A DNA stretch of 64,000 nt from Pseudomonas spelaei (GTDB lineage: Bacteria > Pseudomonadota > Gammaproteobacteria > Pseudomonadales > Pseudomonadaceae), in NCBI RefSeq assembly GCF_009724245.1, contig NZ_WNNK01000020.1:62001-126000 (forward strand), written 5' to 3'. The position numbers and the translations under genes were made by a program. Position 1 is the first letter of the stretch, and the number at the start of each line of letters is the position of its first letter. Positions 55,946-64,000 of this stretch are shown here, piece after piece. The notes under the pieces were generated by a model. That model ran no database searches. It saw nothing but the letters and a program-made list of their open reading frames with translations, and was not told where the DNA came from.

Positions 55946-56404
55946 TCAGTTTTCGTCGTCTGCATACGGATCGCGATGACCCAGTTCTGCAAGCAACGTT
56001 CGTTCCAGTGCTTCCATTTCCTCGGCTTCCTCATCGTCTATATGGTCGTAACCCAAGAGATGCAAGCAGCCGTGGATGACTAGATGGGCCCAGTGGGCCT
56101 CAAGTTCCTTGCCTTGATCCTTTGCTTCTCGCTCCACCACTTCGACGCAAATCACCAGATCGCCCAGCAGCGGGATATCCAGCAACTCATCGGGTACATC
56201 AGCGGGAAACGACAGCACATTGGTGGCGTAGTCTTTCTGGCGCCAGGTGTGATTCAGCTCACGGCCTTCGGGCTCGTCCACCAGGCGGATGGTCAGTTCC
56301 GAGTCAGCGGTACGCTGGCGCAGGGCCAGTGTGCACCATTGACGGAATTGTTCTTCGCTGGGGGCGGGCGCTTCGGTGGCCAGCTGCAGATCAAGCTCAA
56401 GCAT
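55946..56404 (-). CDS. ybeY: Endoribonuclease / rRNA maturation factor YbeY
   Basis: The start [13 protein letters not shown] gives 152 residues and overlaps ybeZ by 8 bases. The zinc site H3xH5xH is in [11 protein letters not shown] (His 111, 115 and 121). YbeY acts in 16S rRNA 3' end maturation and 70S quality control. [11 protein letters not shown] and [16 protein letters not shown] are further family segments. Confidence 0.96.
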   Translation of the reverse strand: MLELDLQLATEAPAPSEEQFRQWCTLALRQRTADSELTIRLVDEPEGRELNHTWRQKDYATNVLSFPADVPDELLDIPLLGDLVICVEVVEREAKDQGKELEAHWAHLVIHGCLHLLGYDHIDDEEAEEMEALERTLLAELGHRDPYADDEN

Positions 56405-57398
56405 CGCGGCGAGTGTCCTTGGCCGGCTCGTCGTCACGATGCTCAAAGCGCTCGTAGGCTTCGACAATGCGTTGGACCAGCGGGTGGCGCACCACGTCTT
56501 TGGGCATGAAGTGAGTGAAGCTGATACCCGGCACATCCTTGAGCACCTCGATCACCTGGCTCAGGCCCGACTTGGTGCCCTTGGGCAGGTCGACCTGGGT
56601 GACATCACCGGTGATCACGGCTGTTGAGCCGAAGCCGATGCGGGTCAGGAACATCTTCATCTGCTCGACGGTGGTGTTCTGGCTTTCGTCGAGAATGATG
56701 AAGCTGTTGTTCAGGGTGCGACCGCGCATATAGGCCAGCGGGGCGATTTCGATCACCTGGCGCTCGATCAGCTTGGCCACGTATTCGAAGCCGAGCATTT
56801 CGTAGAGAGCGTCATATAGCGGGCGCAGGTACGGGTCGATCTTCTGTGCCAGATCGCCGGGCAGGAAACCCAGTTTTTCACCGGCTTCCACCGCCGGGCG
56901 CACCAGCAGGATGCGTCGCACCTGCTCGCGCTCCAGGGCGTCGACCGCGCAGGCCACCGCCAGGTAGGTCTTGCCGGTGCCTGCAGGGCCGATGCCGAAG
57001 TTGATGTCGTTACCGAGGATTTCTTTGACGTAGCGCTGCTGATTCAAGCCGCGAGGGCGAATCATGCCTTTTTTGGTGCGCAGCGCGACGCTGGCTTCGG
57101 CCACCGGGTTGTTGGCCAGGTCTTCTACGGCCGATTCCTGCAAGTACAGGTGCACCGTTTCCGGCGACAGCTCACTGCCCTTGGTTTCCCGGTAGAGGCG
57201 ACGGAGGAGGTGTTCCGCAGACGTGGTGTGTTGGGGTTCACCAATGAGCTCGAACTGATTGCCGCGGTTGCGGATCTCGATGCTCAGGCGCTGTTCGATC
57301 AAGCGCAGATGCTCGTCGAACTGTCCGCACAGATTGGCGAAACGGCGAGCCTCAAAGGGCTCGAGGAGGAAACGATGTGGTTCTATGGGTGCGTTCAA
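56397..57398 (-). CDS. ybeZ: PhoH-like ATPase YbeZ
   Basis: The 333-residue protein has a PhoH/P-loop ATPase domain with Walker A GPAGTGKT at 137-144 and Walker [12 protein letters not shown]. The frame has no ATG; TTG ([15 protein letters not shown]) is the best start, as it lies just before the conserved N-terminal region. YbeZ partners YbeY in RNA handling. The upstream 236 bp carry a REPIN and a possible promoter. Confidence 0.94.
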   Translation of the reverse strand: MNAPIEPHRFLLEPFEARRFANLCGQFDEHLRLIEQRLSIEIRNRGNQFELIGEPQHTTSAEHLLRRLYRETKGSELSPETVHLYLQESAVEDLANNPVAEASVALRTKKGMIRPRGLNQQRYVKEILGNDINFGIGPAGTGKTYLAVACAVDALEREQVRRILLVRPAVEAGEKLGFLPGDLAQKIDPYLRPLYDALYEMLGFEYVAKLIERQVIEIAPLAYMRGRTLNNSFIILDESQNTTVEQMKMFLTRIGFGSTAVITGDVTQVDLPKGTKSGLSQVIEVLKDVPGISFTHFMPKDVVRHPLVQRIVEAYERFEHRDDEPAKDTRRDA

Positions 57399-57514
57399 GG
57401 TCGTTTTAAGCCGCCCTGGGGCAATTAAGATGAAATCAAGGATAACGCCAGCAGCCGGTGCGCGAAAGCACTTATATAGCCGGAGTGCGGCGCAGTTCTA
57501 CTGTGGACGGGCTT

Positions 57515-57604
57515 GTGTGGGAGCCGGGCTTGCCCGCGATGCAGGCACCTCGGTGTATCAGGTTCACCGAGGTGCCTGCATCGCAGGCAAGCCAGCTCCC
57601 ACAT
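57515..57604. repeat. REPIN with extended inverted arms
   Basis: TGTGGGAGCCGGGCTTGCCCGCGAT faces TCGCAGGCAAGCCAGCTCCCACA. The spacer is almost fully complementary too (GATGCAGGCACCTCGGTG with CACCGAGGTGCCTGCATC), so nearly 40 bp can pair on each side of a 9-base centre. Confidence 0.92.
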
Positions 57605-57634
57605 TTGATCTTCATTTGTCTTGAGGTCGGATTG

Positions 57635-58963
57635 TCAGTTGATCAATGACCCACGCAGCGAGTGCGGTTGAGCAGCATCGATATGCACGTCGGCGAATTG
57701 CCCGATCAAGGTCGGATTGTCGCAACGGAAGTTGACGATCCGGTTGTTCTCGGTCCGGCCTTGCAACTCGCCTGGGTCTTTCTTCGAGTAGTCGGTGACG
57801 AGGATGCGCTGGGTCGAGCCCACCATTTGGCGGCTGATCTCGAAGCCTTGCTGGTTGAGTCGATGCTGCAGAGCGTTCAGGCGCTCCTTTTTCAGCGCTT
57901 CCGGGGTTTCGTCTGCGAGGTCGGCGGCTGGGGTGCCCGGGCGCTGGCTGTAGACGAACGAGTAGGAGAAGTCGAAGCCGACGTCTTCAATCAGCTTCAT
58001 GGTCTGCTGGAAATCTTTCTCGGTCTCGCCAGGGAAGCCGACGATGAAGTCCGAGCTGATGCAGATGCCCGGTACCGCTGCACGCAGTTTGCGCAGTTTG
58101 GATTTGTATTCCAGGGCGGTGTGGTTGCGCTTCATGGCCGAGAGGATACGGTCCGAACCCGACTGCACCGGCAAGTGCAGGTGTTTGACCAACTCCGGTA
58201 CTTCGGCGTGGGCCTGGATCAGGCTGTCGGAAAACTCCAGCGGGTGCGAGGTGGTGTAGCGAATACGCTCGATACCGTCGACAGCGGCGACCACGCGGAT
58301 CAGTTCCGCCAGGTCCGCCATGCGTCCGTCGTGGGTCTGGCCGCGATAGCCGTTGACGTTCTGGCCCAGCAAGGTCACTTCGCGTACGCCGTTCTCGGCG
58401 AGGTGAATGATCTCTGCCAGTACGTCGTCAAACGGCCGGCTGACTTCTTCGCCACGGGTATAAGGCACGACGCAGAAGGTGCAGTACTTGCTGCAACCCT
58501 CCATCACCGACACATAAGCGCTCGGGCCGTCGATGCGCGGTTCGGGCAAGTGGTCGAATTTTTCGATTTCCGGGAACGAGACGTCAACCTGGGGCAGCTT
58601 GGTAATGCGGGCCGCGTCGATCATTTCCGGCAGACGGTGCAGGGTCTGTGGGCCGAAGACCACGTCCACATAGGGCGCGCGGTCGCGAATGGCGGCACCT
58701 TCCTGGCTGGCCACGCAACCGCCGACGGCGATCACCATGTCCGGGTTGGCCAGTTTCAATTCACGCCAGCGGCCCAGCTGCGAGTACACACGGTCCTGGG
58801 CCCGTTCGCGGATCGAGCAGGTATTGAGCAGGATCACGTCGGCATCTTCGGCACGGGCGGTGACTTCCAGGGCCTGATGTTCACCCAGCAGATCGACCAT
58901 GCGCGAGCTGTCGTACTCGTTCATCTGGCAACCGTGGGTTTCGATGTAAAGCTTCTTGGCCAT
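57635..58963 (-). CDS. miaB: tRNA-2-methylthio-N6-dimethylallyladenosine synthase
   Basis: MiaB adds the methylthio group to i6A37 in tRNAs using radical SAM chemistry. The 442-residue protein has auxiliary cluster Cys 12, 49 and 83 ([16 protein letters not shown] and GGCVASQ), the radical SAM CxxxCxxC in [17 protein letters not shown] and a C-terminal TRAM domain. It heads the ybeZ-ybeY-corC-lnt run, though a REPIN lies between. Confidence 0.97.
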   Translation of the reverse strand: MAKKLYIETHGCQMNEYDSSRMVDLLGEHQALEVTARAEDADVILLNTCSIRERAQDRVYSQLGRWRELKLANPDMVIAVGGCVASQEGAAIRDRAPYVDVVFGPQTLHRLPEMIDAARITKLPQVDVSFPEIEKFDHLPEPRIDGPSAYVSVMEGCSKYCTFCVVPYTRGEEVSRPFDDVLAEIIHLAENGVREVTLLGQNVNGYRGQTHDGRMADLAELIRVVAAVDGIERIRYTTSHPLEFSDSLIQAHAEVPELVKHLHLPVQSGSDRILSAMKRNHTALEYKSKLRKLRAAVPGICISSDFIVGFPGETEKDFQQTMKLIEDVGFDFSYSFVYSQRPGTPAADLADETPEALKKERLNALQHRLNQQGFEISRQMVGSTQRILVTDYSKKDPGELQGRTENNRIVNFRCDNPTLIGQFADVHIDAAQPHSLRGSLIN

Positions 58964-58996
58964 GGGGGATCGTCAACTGGTGGTAAAGAACCGCGC

Positions 58997-59002
58997 ATTA
59001 TA
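58997..59002 (-). promoter_or_regulatory. -10 element candidate for miaB
   Basis: A perfect TATAAT on the minus strand lies 34 bases before the miaB ATG. The -35 region is poor. Confidence 0.4.
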
Positions 59003-59045
59003 GGGGGCATACCGATAGGTTCCTAGCACTGTGCATCGGGTGCCA

Positions 59046-59054
59046 TGCTATAGT
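59046..59054 (+). promoter_or_regulatory. Extended -10 promoter for the DUF1820 gene
   Basis: TGCTATAGT gives an extended -10, about 42 bases before the ATG at 59096. Divergent from the miaB promoter. Confidence 0.45.
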
Positions 59055-59095
59055 TCGCGCCCTCTTTTATATCCCCGATGTGTTACCCGCCCACC

Positions 59096-59422
59096 ATGAC
59101 CAAACGTGAAGCTCCAATCTACAAGGTGATTTTCCTTAACCAGGGCCAGGTGTTCGAAATGTACGCCAAGCAGATCTATCAAAGTGATCTGTGGGGCTTC
59201 CTGGAAGTGGAAGAGTTCGTCTTTGGCGAGCGCACACAGCTGGTTGTCGACCCGGGCGAGGAAAAACTCAAGGCTCAGTTCGAGGGCGTGGTGCGCAGTT
59301 TTGTGCCGATGCATTCGATCGTGCGCATCGATGAAGTCGAGCGCCTGGGCACGCCGAAAATCAGCGAAGCCCGGGGCATGAGTAATGTCATGCCGTTTCC
59401 GATGCCGATGCCTGAGAAGTAA
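59096..59422 (+). CDS. DUF1820-family protein
   Basis: The start MTKREAPIYKVIFLNQ gives 108 residues, the typical length. The family is common in gamma-proteobacteria; QVFEMYAKQIYQSDLWGFLEVEEFVFGE and FVPMHSIVRIDEVERLG are the conserved parts. Function is unknown; the fold looks like a small beta-rich cytosolic domain. The C terminus is Met/Pro-rich. Confidence 0.85.
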   Translation: MTKREAPIYKVIFLNQGQVFEMYAKQIYQSDLWGFLEVEEFVFGERTQLVVDPGEEKLKAQFEGVVRSFVPMHSIVRIDEVERLGTPKISEARGMSNVMPFPMPMPEK

Positions 59423-59442
59423 GGCGTTAGACCGAGTCGTAC

Positions 59443-59510
59443 CCATCGCAGGCAAGCCAGCTCCCACATTTGAAATGCAGTGCCCTGTGGGAGCTGGCTT
59501 GCCTGCGATA
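59443..59510. repeat. REPIN
   Basis: ATCGCAGGCAAGCCAGCTCCCACA and TGTGGGAGCTGGCTTGCCTGCGAT lie in inverted order with an 18-base spacer, between convergent genes. Same orientation as the REPIN at 25799. Confidence 0.9.
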
Positions 59511-59532
59511 GCGGTAGTTGAGCTTAGATAAA

Positions 59533-60087
59533 TCAGGGCAGTGGCGAGAAAGGCGACCGCCCATCGGCGCTCTGCAGTTCCTGCAGGTAGTTACGGAAAA
59601 TCTGCCCCAGTACCTGGGTCGCCACTTCCAGCTCATCACGCTGCATATGCTCGGCGACTTCGTCGGCAGTATCCAGCGCATCTTCGGCGCCGTTGACCGC
59701 GGCCATTTTCAGCACGATATACGCCTGAACGTTATTGGCTGGCACGCCTTCGCCTTTGAAGAACATGGTGCCCAGCTGGAATTGCGCCTGGGCATGGCCC
59801 TGTAACGAGGCTTTCTCGAAGTAACTCAAGGCTTTGTTGAGGTCGTGGGAGGGGTTTTTACTGTCGTGGAAGAATTCGCCCAACTCGTATTGCGCCTGCG
59901 CATCCCCGCCGTCGGCCAGTTGCTGGCACGTGCTCAGGGCTTCGGCCTGGCTTTCTGGCTGGGTATTGAGGGTGCAACGACCCATCGCTGGGATTAACAA
60001 CGAGTTGCCGCCTGCTTGTGCATGCGCGAGCAGGGGCTGAAGGAGCAACAGGCAGCCCAGAACCAGGGTGCGGCCGGTGCGTTTCAT
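59533..60087 (-). CDS. Sel1-repeat secreted protein
   Basis: The 184-residue protein has a signal peptide (MKRTGRTLVLGCLLLLQPLLAHA) and about three Sel1-like helical repeats (AQYELGEFFHDSKNPSHDLNKALSYFEKASLQGHAQAQFQLG-like pattern). Repeats of this kind form superhelices for protein-protein contact in the periplasm. Partner and role are unknown. It is the gene next to hemL in PAO1 as I recall. Confidence 0.82.
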   Translation of the reverse strand: MKRTGRTLVLGCLLLLQPLLAHAQAGGNSLLIPAMGRCTLNTQPESQAEALSTCQQLADGGDAQAQYELGEFFHDSKNPSHDLNKALSYFEKASLQGHAQAQFQLGTMFFKGEGVPANNVQAYIVLKMAAVNGAEDALDTADEVAEHMQRDELEVATQVLGQIFRNYLQELQSADGRSPFSPLP

Positions 60088-60275
60088 GGGAATCGACTTA
60101 CCTCTGACGGGGCGCGCGGACCCGCAGGGGGGTCCAATAAGCGCGCATTATGAAATAAGCAGGCCCCTGCTTACAAAGTCTTTACTCGTTTTTCTGCTGC
60201 GTGGGCAAGTTATCTGCCGGTTTGCAGGTGATTTCTCGGAAAAAGAAGGAAAGTTCTGTAAGCAAAGTAGCAAAT

Positions 60276-60300
60276 CTGACGCCGCCATGGGCGACGTCAG
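60276..60300 (-). terminator. Hairpin downstream of hemL
   Basis: An 11-bp stem with one G-U pair and a 3-base loop lies 14 bases after the hemL stop on its transcribed strand. ATTTGCTACTTTGC follows, a weak tail. Probably the end of the thiD-thiE-hemL transcript. Confidence 0.5.
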
Positions 60301-60313
60301 GTTTCAGGCTGAC

Positions 60314-61597
60314 TTATTTCAGGGCGGCGAAGGCGCGTTCGGCGGCGTCGAGGGTCAGTTTCAGCTCGGTATCACCGTGGGCGATCGAGGTGAATCCGGC
60401 CTCAAAGGCGCTCGGTGCCAGGTACACGCCGCCTTCCAGCATCAGGTGGAAGAAGCGCTTGAACAGCTCGGCATCGCTGCTCATGACGTCATCGAAGGTG
60501 ACGATGTCATCGGCGCGGCTGAAGTACAGGCCGAACATGCCACCTGCCTGGGTGGTAACGAACGGGATGCCGGCAGCGTCGGCGCGCTGTTGCAGGCCGT
60601 CCAGCAGGCGGGCGGTGTAGTCGGTCAGCTCGGCGTGGAAGCCCGGGCGGCTGATCAGGCGCAGGGTGGTCAGGCCAGCGGCCATGGCCAGCGGATTACC
60701 GGACAGGGTGCCTGCCTGATAGACCGGGCCCAACGGTGCGATGTGCTGCATGATTTCGCGTTTACCGCCAAAGCAACCCACTGGCATGCCACCGCCGATG
60801 ATCTTGCCGAAGGTGCTCAGGTCCGGCGTCACGCCGTAGTGCGCCTGGGCGCCGCCGAGGGCAACGCGGAAACCGGTCATCACTTCATCGAAAATCAACA
60901 CCACGCCGTGTTTGTCGCACAGGGTCCGCAGGCCTTCGAGAAAGCCCGGCGCAGGTGGCACGCAGTTCATGTTGCCGGCCACAGGCTCGACGATGATGCA
61001 GGCCACTTCCTGGCCCACTTCGCTGAGCATCTGCTCTACGGCGGCGATGTCGTTGAAGGGCAGAGTCAGTGTGTGTTTGGCGAACGCCGCCGGCACACCG
61101 GCGGAACTCGGTACGCCCTGGGTCAGCAAGCCGGAGCCCGCCTTGACCAGCAGGCTGTCGGAGTGACCGTGGTAGCAGCCTTCGAACTTGATGATGCTGT
61201 CGCGGCCGGTAAAACCCCGGGCCAGGCGAATGGCGCTCATGGTGGCTTCGGTACCCGAGCTGACCATCCGTACCATCTCCATGGATGGCACGATGGCGCA
61301 GACCAGGTCGGCCATCTCGGTTTCCATGGCGGTCGGGGCGCCATAGGACAGGCCGTGCTCCAATTGCTTGCGTACCGCATCGAGCACGTCCGGATGGCTG
61401 TGGCCGAGAATCATCGGGCCCCAGGAGCCGACGTAGTCGACATAGCGCTTGTCGTCTTCATCGGTGACGTAGGCGCCTTCGGCGTGCTTGAAGAACAGCG
61501 GCGTGCCGCCAACGCTTTTGAACGCCCGCACAGGCGAGTTCACGCCACCGGGGATGTGTTTCTGGGCATTGGCAAACAGGGTTTCGGAACGGGACAT
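60314..61597 (-). CDS. hemL: Glutamate-1-semialdehyde 2,1-aminomutase
   Basis: HemL converts glutamate 1-semialdehyde to 5-aminolevulinate, the tetrapyrrole precursor; it uses pyridoxal phosphate. The 427-residue protein has the PLP lysine at 265 ([17 protein letters not shown]) and the [13 protein letters not shown] and [12 protein letters not shown] segments. It lies 21 bp after thiE on the same strand. Its pathway also supplies the cobalamin ring. Confidence 0.97.
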   Translation of the reverse strand: MSRSETLFANAQKHIPGGVNSPVRAFKSVGGTPLFFKHAEGAYVTDEDDKRYVDYVGSWGPMILGHSHPDVLDAVRKQLEHGLSYGAPTAMETEMADLVCAIVPSMEMVRMVSSGTEATMSAIRLARGFTGRDSIIKFEGCYHGHSDSLLVKAGSGLLTQGVPSSAGVPAAFAKHTLTLPFNDIAAVEQMLSEVGQEVACIIVEPVAGNMNCVPPAPGFLEGLRTLCDKHGVVLIFDEVMTGFRVALGGAQAHYGVTPDLSTFGKIIGGGMPVGCFGGKREIMQHIAPLGPVYQAGTLSGNPLAMAAGLTTLRLISRPGFHAELTDYTARLLDGLQQRADAAGIPFVTTQAGGMFGLYFSRADDIVTFDDVMSSDAELFKRFFHLMLEGGVYLAPSAFEAGFTSIAHGDTELKLTLDAAERAFAALK

Positions 61598-61618
61598 GAT
61601 CGGGCTCTCTGAAATCGA

Positions 61619-62245
61619 TTATTGAGTCTTGAGCAGTTCGTTGAAGGCGCGGGCGCGGCGCGTCACTTCTGCAGTGCTGTCGGCACCAAACAGGCCGTGG
61701 ACCACTGCCAGCAGGTCGGCACCGTGGGCTATCAGGGGTTCGGCGTTTTCCAGGGTAATGCCGCCGATCACGCAGATGGGCAGATGCAACCGGGCGCGGG
61801 CCTGGGTCAGCAGTTCGACGTCGGCCGCGGGGGCGCCAGGCTTGGTGTTGGAGTTGAAGAAGCGGCCGAAGGCGACGTAACTGGCGCCTTCCTTGGCCGC
61901 TTGCTCGGCCAGTTCGATCTGGCTGTGGCAGGTCGAGCCAATGATCGCCCTGGAGCCCAGCAGCGCTCGGGCCGGCGTCAGCGGGCCGTCGGTCTGGCCC
62001 AGGTGTACGCCGACACCCAGGCGCGCAGCCAATTCGGCGTCGTCGTTGATGATCAACTGAGTCTTGTAGCGTGAGCACAGCTCATGCAGCTTTTCGGCTT
62101 CCCGCAGGCGGCGCGCCTCATCGCTGCTTTTGTCGCGGTATTGCAGCAGGGTCACGCCACCGTCCAGCGCCGCTTCGACGTAGGCCAGGAATTTGCCGGC
62201 CAACAGTTGGCTGTCGGTAATGGCGTAAAGGCCACGTAGTTTCAT
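61619..62245 (-). CDS. thiE: Thiamine-phosphate synthase
   Basis: ThiE joins the pyrimidine and thiazole phosphates to thiamine monophosphate, the substrate of ThiL (1461-2426 here). The 208-residue TIM-barrel protein has the [32 protein letters not shown] and [13 protein letters not shown] motifs. It follows thiD by 18 bp. Confidence 0.96.
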   Translation of the reverse strand: MKLRGLYAITDSQLLAGKFLAYVEAALDGGVTLLQYRDKSSDEARRLREAEKLHELCSRYKTQLIINDDAELAARLGVGVHLGQTDGPLTPARALLGSRAIIGSTCHSQIELAEQAAKEGASYVAFGRFFNSNTKPGAPAADVELLTQARARLHLPICVIGGITLENAEPLIAHGADLLAVVHGLFGADSTAEVTRRARAFNELLKTQ

Positions 62246-62263
62246 CGGGCAGGCCTCTTGGTG

Positions 62264-63061
62264 TTACGAGCAGAAATCCAACGGCAGACGACGAGGCACA
62301 AATTGCCCCTGGCCGAGTTGTTCGGCGTCACGCAGGGTGCGCCAAGTGTAATTGAGTGCTGACTCTACCGCGCTGGCCAGGCCTTCGCCCTGGGCCAGGC
62401 GGCCGGCAAGGGCGCTGGCCAGGGTGCAGCCGGAACCGTGATAACTGCCGGGCAAACGCTGGCAGGTAAAGGTCCGCTGGCCGCCATCGCGGCTGTACAG
62501 GCGGTTGTGTACTTCATGCTCGTCGCCATGGCCACCGGTGATCAACAGGTGCTTGATGAACGGCAGCAGTTTCTCGGCGCACTCGTCGGCGCTGCCTTCG
62601 GGCAGCTCAGCCAGGATGCGCGCTTCCGGCAGATTCGGCGTGGCAATCAGCGACAGTGGCAGTAGCCGTTCGCGCATGGCGTAGCCCACTTCATCCTTGC
62701 CCAGGCTGCCACCGCCACCGGCGCGCAGTACCGGGTCGCAGACCACCGGCAGATGCGGGTGCTCCTTGAGCAGTTCAACGACGGTGTCGACCATGGCTGT
62801 GGAGCCGAGCATGCCCAGCTTGACTGCGGCCACTTGGGAGTCGCCGAGCACGGCGTTGGCCTGGGCCAGTACCCACTCGCGGTCAAGCACGCGGAAATCA
62901 CTGACATTGACGGTGTTCTGCACGGTCAGCGCGGTGACGGCCGCAGCGGCGTGGCAACCCTGGGCGAGCAGGGCTTCGATATCTGCCTGCAAGCCGGCGC
63001 CACCACTGGGATCGTGGCCGGAGAGACAGAGGACAACGGGGCGAGAGCTGTAGATATTCAT
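62264..63061 (-). CDS. thiD: Hydroxymethylpyrimidine/phosphomethylpyrimidine kinase
   Basis: ThiD phosphorylates HMP twice for thiamine synthesis. The start at MNIYSSRPVVLCLSGHDPSGGAG gives 265 residues; a GTG seven codons earlier is unlikely. GHDPSGGAGLQADIEAL and the later GSYHGSGCTLASALAG (anion hole) are ribokinase-type signatures. It is the first gene of thiD-thiE-hemL. No TPP riboswitch is visible in the 284 bp upstream. Confidence 0.96.
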   Translation of the reverse strand: MNIYSSRPVVLCLSGHDPSGGAGLQADIEALLAQGCHAAAAVTALTVQNTVNVSDFRVLDREWVLAQANAVLGDSQVAAVKLGMLGSTAMVDTVVELLKEHPHLPVVCDPVLRAGGGGSLGKDEVGYAMRERLLPLSLIATPNLPEARILAELPEGSADECAEKLLPFIKHLLITGGHGDEHEVHNRLYSRDGGQRTFTCQRLPGSYHGSGCTLASALAGRLAQGEGLASAVESALNYTWRTLRDAEQLGQGQFVPRRLPLDFCS

Positions 63062-63345
63062 GGTGCGCGAGCTTACCACCAAACGCTTTTTGCGTGGCTG
63101 TCGGGCGCGGGTTGAATTTCATGGCTGAAAGTGAGTGTGGGCGGCCCTGACAAGTCATCAAGAGCAGGCTGGAAACGTTCTGGAACGCCCGTTCTAGAGC
63201 CTTTCAAATTTTTATTTCAATGGTGTCTATTGGCCTTTACCGGCTATGCTAGAGTGGTTTCAAACAATAACTGTATTGCCGGTATACGTCTTCTCAAAAG
63301 GAATGGGGGCTTTTGACATAACCGGACAGGCCACGCTGGGGCTCT

Positions 63346-64000
63346 ATGCGCTATTTGCTGATGTTACTGTGGTGCGGGCTGCCGATGCTGGCCGGCGCAG
63401 TCGAGTTCACGGACACCACCCGAAGCCTGCCGCTGGGCCAGGTGATGCAAGTGCTCGAAGACCCGAGCGGTACCCTCGACATCAAGGATGTCAGTTCCCA
63501 AGGCAACGCTGATCGATTCAAACCCCATGACAAAGCCACCCTCAATGCCGGCTATTCGCGCTCAGTGTTCTGGCTGAAAGTCGACCTGCATTACCTCCCC
63601 AGGAATCCTCACCCCCCTCGTACCTGGTTGCTGGAGCTGGCTTACCCGCCGCTGAATCATCTGGACCTGTATCAAGCCGATGGCGCGGGTGGTTATCGCC
63701 TGGCCACGCGCACGGGCAGCGCGATGCCGTTTTCCAGCCGTGAGATTCGCCAGAGCAACTACTTGTTCAAGCTGGATTTTGCCCCCGATCAGCAGGAAAC
63801 CCTGTACCTGCGCCTGCAAAGCCAAGGCTCGATCCAGGCGCCGTTGACCCTCTGGTCGAGTACCGCGTATCTGGAGCAACAACCGCTGCGCTTATATGTA
63901 TTGGGTGTGATCTACGGCGTATTGCTGGGGATGCTGATCTACAACCTGTTTATCTACCTCAGCGTGCGCGATACCAGCTACCTCTATTACATCCTCTACA
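63346..64000 (+). CDS. ladS: LadS-type hybrid sensor kinase, N-terminal part (3' end outside window)
   Basis: The frame from ATG (MRYLLMLLWCGLPMLAGAVE) stays open to the window edge, 218 codons. It has a signal peptide, a periplasmic 7TMR-DISMED2 domain (about 20-180; RSVFWLKVDLHY, then WLLELAYPPLNHLDLY) and then the first of seven membrane helices (GVIYGVLLGMLIYNLFIYLS). LadS acts on the GacS/GacA-Rsm switch to biofilm growth, in response to calcium in P. aeruginosa. The gene next to thiD in PAO1 is ladS (PA3974), which supports the call. The kinase and receiver parts are not seen. Confidence 0.88.
   Translation, partial: MRYLLMLLWCGLPMLAGAVEFTDTTRSLPLGQVMQVLEDPSGTLDIKDVSSQGNADRFKPHDKATLNAGYSRSVFWLKVDLHYLPRNPHPPRTWLLELAYPPLNHLDLYQADGAGGYRLATRTGSAMPFSSREIRQSNYLFKLDFAPDQQETLYLRLQSQGSIQAPLTLWSSTAYLEQQPLRLYVLGVIYGVLLGMLIYNLFIYLSVRDTSYLYYILY

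Noticed and set aside
57515-57604. Possible CRISPR or attenuator at the long inverted repeat
   Set aside because: It is a single inverted pair with REP ends, not direct repeats with unique spacers, and no cas gene is near.
60068-61612. 514-codon frame opposite hemL
   Set aside because: Shadow of hemL with no ribosome-binding site and no family match.
63062-63345. TPP riboswitch before thiD or an Rsm-type sRNA gene before ladS
   Set aside because: No CUGAGA-type TPP motif and no GGA-rich stem-loop series is visible; the region holds only weak promoter-like AT-rich stretches.

Overview
This is about 64 kb of high-GC chromosome from a Pseudomonas, most likely of the P. fluorescens group. Three things point there: codon use, the recurrent GTGGGAGC...GCTTGCC...GCGAT REP/REPIN repeats between genes, and gene order. 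The order runs from ribBA-ribH-nusB-thiL to the sensor gene ladS and largely matches, as I recall it, the PAO1 stretch PA4054 to PA3974. It is mostly housekeeping DNA with a few accessory islands. There are no tRNA or rRNA genes, insertion sequences, CRISPR arrays or prophage structural genes.

Regions. (1) 1-4.0 kb: riboflavin genes (end of ribBA, ribH), nusB, thiL, a periplasmic solute-binding protein and ribA. (2) 4.0-10.3 kb: a small membrane protein, a BtuF-like cobalamin-binding protein and the receptor btuB, then the isoprenoid genes dxs, ispA and xseB on the minus strand. (3) 10.4-12.8 kb, accessory: a MerR regulator overlapping a quinone oxidoreductase gene, a possible small RNA or small peptide with its own terminator, and a lone XRE-S24 repressor behind AT-rich DNA. 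(4) 12.8-15.7 kb: ppa, an MtfA-type peptidase, a DedA protein and a GNAT acetyltransferase. (5) 15.8-23.4 kb: ethanolamine catabolism without microcompartment genes (eutC, eutB, permease, acetaldehyde dehydrogenase), read from a sigma-54 promoter facing the activator gene eatR. (6) 23.5-33.1 kb: mpl, ubiX, a lipoprotein, an NAD(P)-binding protein, a MORN-repeat/C13-peptidase lipoprotein, a MaoC hydratase, lrgA-lrgB, a Lon-N-domain protein, a DedA-PAP2 fusion and a 3-methyladenine glycosylase. (7) 33.2-45.8 kb: proA-nadD-rsfS-rlmH, the elongation set mrdA-rodA-mltB-rlpA-dacA, a YbeD protein, lipB-lipA and an LD-carboxypeptidase. (8) 45.9-52.5 kb: a second lytic transglycosylase, arfA (54 codons, with an internal hairpin), holA, lptE and leuS. 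(9) 52.6-64 kb: ydcF, lnt-corC-ybeY-ybeZ-miaB, a DUF1820 protein, a Sel1 protein, hemL-thiE-thiD and the 5' part of ladS.

The themes fit together. AdoCbl-dependent EutBC lies about 9 kb from cobalamin-uptake genes. The mrdA to dacA run builds and remodels the side wall, with mpl and ldcA recycling peptidoglycan. The lnt-corC-ybeYZ-miaB run is the conserved block for lipoprotein maturation, ribosome quality and tRNA modification. The most interesting non-routine items are the MORN/C13 lipoprotein, the sigma-54 control region for ethanolamine genes, the arfA internal hairpin, the possible small transcript beside the S24 repressor, and an apparent loss of pgpA after thiL.
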